Assembly (NCBI RefSeq): GCF_005771495.1
Contig: NZ_VAUW01000007.1
Span: forward strand, 1 to 64,000
Reading direction: 5' to 3'
DNA length: 64,000 bases
From: Maribacter sp. ACAM166
Lineage (GTDB): Bacteria; Bacteroidota; Bacteroidia; Flavobacteriales; Flavobacteriaceae
Shown here piece after piece: positions 61,908 through 64,000 of this stretch (its first letter is position 1; the number at the start of each line of letters is the position of its first letter). Both the position numbers and the translations under genes were made by a program. The notes below the pieces were generated by a model, which saw only the letters and a program-made list of their open reading frames with translations, had not been told where the DNA came from and did no database searches.

Positions 61908-61945
61908 AAAAAGGCCTATTTTAGTTCTAAAATGGGCCTTTTTTA
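61908..61945 (+). terminator. Hairpin terminator after nagB
   Basis: Stem AAGGCCTATTTTAG (61911-61924) / CTAAAATGGGCCTT (61927-61940), one wobble, loop TT, then TTTTT. It may only partly separate nagB from the next gene 60 bp downstream. Confidence 0.8.
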
Positions 61946-61953
61946 TTACTATT

Positions 61954-63471
61954 ATGTCAAAATATATAACCGTACTTCTTAGTATTCTTTTATTGAATTC
62001 CTGTGGAATTTTCAACACCTATAAAAAAAATCCAAAAACAGAATTTAGAGGTGTTTGGATTGCAACGGTCGTAAATATTGATTGGCCGAAAAATGGCAAT
62101 GACACTACTAAAAAGCAAAAAGAAGATTACCTTAAAATTCTAGATTTTTACCAAAAGGAAAATTACAATGCAGTCATTGTACAGGTGCGTGCCGCAGGCG
62201 ACGCTTTTTATGATTCTAAATATGCTCCATGGTCTAGATTCTTATCAGGCGAAGAGGGCGAAGCTCCAGACTGGAATACTGATGTACTCGAATGGATGGT
62301 GCTGGAGGCGCACAAAAGAGGAATGGAATTTCACGCATGGTTAAATCCATACAGGGCCACATTCGATGAAAATTTTGAGGTTCTTGCTGAATCCCATGAT
62401 TACTGTACCCATCCCGAATGGATAGTACATTATGGTAAAAAGAATTATTACAATCCGGGATTACCAGAAGTTAGAAATCAGTTTTCAAAAATTGTTGCCG
62501 AAATTGTGTCTAGTTATGATGTAGATGCCATTCATTTTGATGATTATTTTTATCCGTATAAAATTAAGGATGCCATTTTTAATGATTCCGTTGCATTTAA
62601 AACCTATGCTAAACCAAATCAGAATATAGATGACTGGAGACGAAGCAATATTGATTCTTTAGTAAAACAAACACACAATACTATAAAATCTATAAAACCA
62701 TGGGTTCAGTTCGGTGTAAGTCCGTTCGGGGTTTGGAAAAATAATTCTACCGACCCTAGAGGGTCAAATACCAAAGCAGGCCAAACTACCTACGAAGATT
62801 TATATGCCGACCCATTACTTTGGATGGAAAAGGGCTGGATAGATTACTTGGCACCACAAGTGTATTGGAGCATGAACTTATCGGTCGCTTCTCATAGTAC
62901 TATTGTTGATTGGTGGTCGAAAAATAATTACAATACTAATTTATACATTGGCAACGGCGCATATAAAATTAGGAATAACACTGATGCCGCTTGGAATGAT
63001 ATAAAAGAATTACCTAAACAATTGGCACTAGCGCGTGAAACACCTCAGATATCTGGAAATATAATGTTTAGTGCAAAATCGCTCATGACCAATAAAGAAG
63101 ATGTGGTTGAATATATCCATAAGAAATTTTATAAAATGCCAGCGCTAAATCCGGCTTTCCCATTTTCAAAAAACAGAGAAGTAAAAGCTCCCCTTCTGAT
63201 AGACACCGAACAAACGGAAAGAGATTTTATCCTTCATTTTGATGACACAATTGGTATGCGTTACGTCTTAATTTATAAATCTGGTCGTAACCAAAAAGAA
63301 GACTATCCGATTAAAAAACTAATTTCAAAGATATTTACAAATGGTATTTCTAATAAGGTTCACATTCCAAAAGAGCAAATCTCAAGCAACTTTATAGGGC
63401 TCAGTTTTATAGATGTGTATGGTGTTGAAACAGAACCTATGCTAATAAATCTTAAAAGACTCACGAAATAA
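61954..63471 (+). CDS. GH10-like (DUF187/YngK) family glycosyl-hydrolase lipoprotein
   Basis: 505 residues. The lipoprotein signal ends NSC (C17; MSKYITVLLSILLLNSCGIF). The DUF187/'glycosyl hydrolase-like 10' domain covers about 25-360: TEFRGVWIATVVNIDWPKNG, VIVQVRAAGDAFYDSKYAPW, FHAWLNPYRAT, NPGLPEVRNQF, IHFDDYFYPY and QFGVSPFGVW. An about 100-residue beta-rich C-terminal module follows. Relatives occur with murQ/ampG genes, and some cleave glycan or muropeptide-type substrates; the exact activity is unproven. It is followed 1 bp later by the MFS gene, so the two are cotranscribed. Confidence 0.9.
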   Translation: MSKYITVLLSILLLNSCGIFNTYKKNPKTEFRGVWIATVVNIDWPKNGNDTTKKQKEDYLKILDFYQKENYNAVIVQVRAAGDAFYDSKYAPWSRFLSGEEGEAPDWNTDVLEWMVLEAHKRGMEFHAWLNPYRATFDENFEVLAESHDYCTHPEWIVHYGKKNYYNPGLPEVRNQFSKIVAEIVSSYDVDAIHFDDYFYPYKIKDAIFNDSVAFKTYAKPNQNIDDWRRSNIDSLVKQTHNTIKSIKPWVQFGVSPFGVWKNNSTDPRGSNTKAGQTTYEDLYADPLLWMEKGWIDYLAPQVYWSMNLSVASHSTIVDWWSKNNYNTNLYIGNGAYKIRNNTDAAWNDIKELPKQLALARETPQISGNIMFSAKSLMTNKEDVVEYIHKKFYKMPALNPAFPFSKNREVKAPLLIDTEQTERDFILHFDDTIGMRYVLIYKSGRNQKEDYPIKKLISKIFTNGISNKVHIPKEQISSNFIGLSFIDVYGVETEPMLINLKRLTK

Positions 63472-63472
63472 T

Positions 63473-64000
63473 ATGGTACAAAAAGATAAAGGAGCATGGG
63501 CATGGGTACCTGTTCTATATTTCACACAAGGTTTACCATATGTACTAGTGGTAACCGTCTCGGTAATCATGTATAAAAAATTAGGTGTAAGCAATGAAGA
63601 TATTGGGCTTTATACCAGTTTATTGTATTTACCATGGGTATTGAAACCATTATGGAGTCCTTTTGTAGACTTAAAAAGTACCAAGCGAAAATGGTTTTTA
63701 GCAATGCAACTCACAATTGCAGTTGCGCTTTTAGGAGTTGGATTGACTCTACCGACCAATATGTTTTTCATTTCTTCATTGGCCTGTTTCTGGATGGCCG
63801 CATTTGCTTCAGCTACCAATGATATTGCTTCAGATGGTTATTATATGCTTGGGCTTACTGAAAAGAAACAGTCTTTTTTTGTAGGTATGCGAAGTACTTT
63901 TTACAGATTAGCAATGGTAACCGGTGAAGGGTTGATTGTGGTTTTAGCCGGATTCCTAGAAAACAAATATGGTGATAATACAAAGGCATGGAGCATAACC
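63473..64000 (+). CDS. MFS transporter, AmpG-like (3' end outside window)
   Basis: The first 176 residues of a membrane permease; the frame runs off the window edge. It starts with an ATG 1 bp after the stop of the GH10-like gene. About five transmembrane segments are visible (WAWVPVLYFTQGLPYVLVVTV, the YTSLLYLPWVLKPLWSPFVD loop, a segment near 75-95, one near 98-120 with SATNDIASDGYYM, and one near 145-165). The LKPLWSPFVD and ASATNDIASDGY motifs are typical of AmpG/PAT-type carriers that import anhydro-muropeptides or acetyl-CoA. With murQ and nagB around it, muropeptide uptake is the best guess. Confidence 0.85.
   Translation, partial: MVQKDKGAWAWVPVLYFTQGLPYVLVVTVSVIMYKKLGVSNEDIGLYTSLLYLPWVLKPLWSPFVDLKSTKRKWFLAMQLTIAVALLGVGLTLPTNMFFISSLACFWMAAFASATNDIASDGYYMLGLTEKKQSFFVGMRSTFYRLAMVTGEGLIVVLAGFLENKYGDNTKAWSIT

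Overview
The window is 64 kb of low-GC DNA from a member of the Bacteroidota, almost certainly a (probably marine) Flavobacteriaceae. The evidence is two SusC/SusD pairs, a giant protein with a type IX secretion type B tail, bacillithiol synthesis (bshA), Bacteroidota-style promoters close to TTG-N17-23-TAnnTTTG, few Shine-Dalgarno sites, and flavobacterial gene orders such as tamB/tsaD divergent and lptD divergent from the amidase-MCE-Fe/S genes. I found no rRNA, tRNA, CRISPR array or prophage.

Layout. 0-0.7 kb: the end of a dead IS3-type element lying in the remains of a fibronectin-III gene. 0.8-11.6 kb (minus strand): OmpA protein, a frameshifted PrcB-like remnant, bshA, a GH3/beta-lactamase fusion, a small protein often misnamed 'ABC transporter ATPase', two Fe-S redox proteins, an MCE lipid-transfer protein and an amidase. 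11.7-17.8 kb: lptD-ridA, a GlcNAc-kinase-like gene, gapA and pfkA. 18-27.3 kb: tamB, and divergently tsaD-rsmE-DUF4159-AI-2E-methyltransferase. 27.3-45.8 kb (plus strand): accessory locus susC1-susD1-VCBS1-VCBS2-susC2-susD2. 45.8-56.5 kb (minus strand): a seven-heme cytochrome, an esterase-like lipoprotein and a 2860-residue SprB-like adhesin. 56.6-58.2 kb: a PQQ-type sugar dehydrogenase with a small cytochrome c. 58.2-64 kb: an amino-sugar/peptidoglycan salvage cluster (murQ, DeoR regulator, nagB-PIG-L fusion, GH10-like lipoprotein, start of an AmpG-like MFS gene).

How the genes work together. Envelope biogenesis (LptD, TamB, MCE, amidase, OmpA) and core metabolism make up the conserved backbone. 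Peptidoglycan turnover is spread over three sites: GH3/beta-lactamase at 3.7 kb, the sugar kinase at 14.9 kb and the murQ-nagB-ampG cluster at 58-64 kb. The last has a likely DeoR operator made of 16-bp direct repeats. The most unusual part is 27-58 kb. Two outer-membrane uptake pairs flank two large surface-type FG-GAP/ASPIC-UnbV lipoproteins, with no polysaccharide-degrading enzyme or PUL regulator, and genes for electron transfer lie next to them. I propose, as inference only, that this is a non-canonical uptake system for a calcium- or protein-bound nutrient, possibly linked to periplasmic oxidation.
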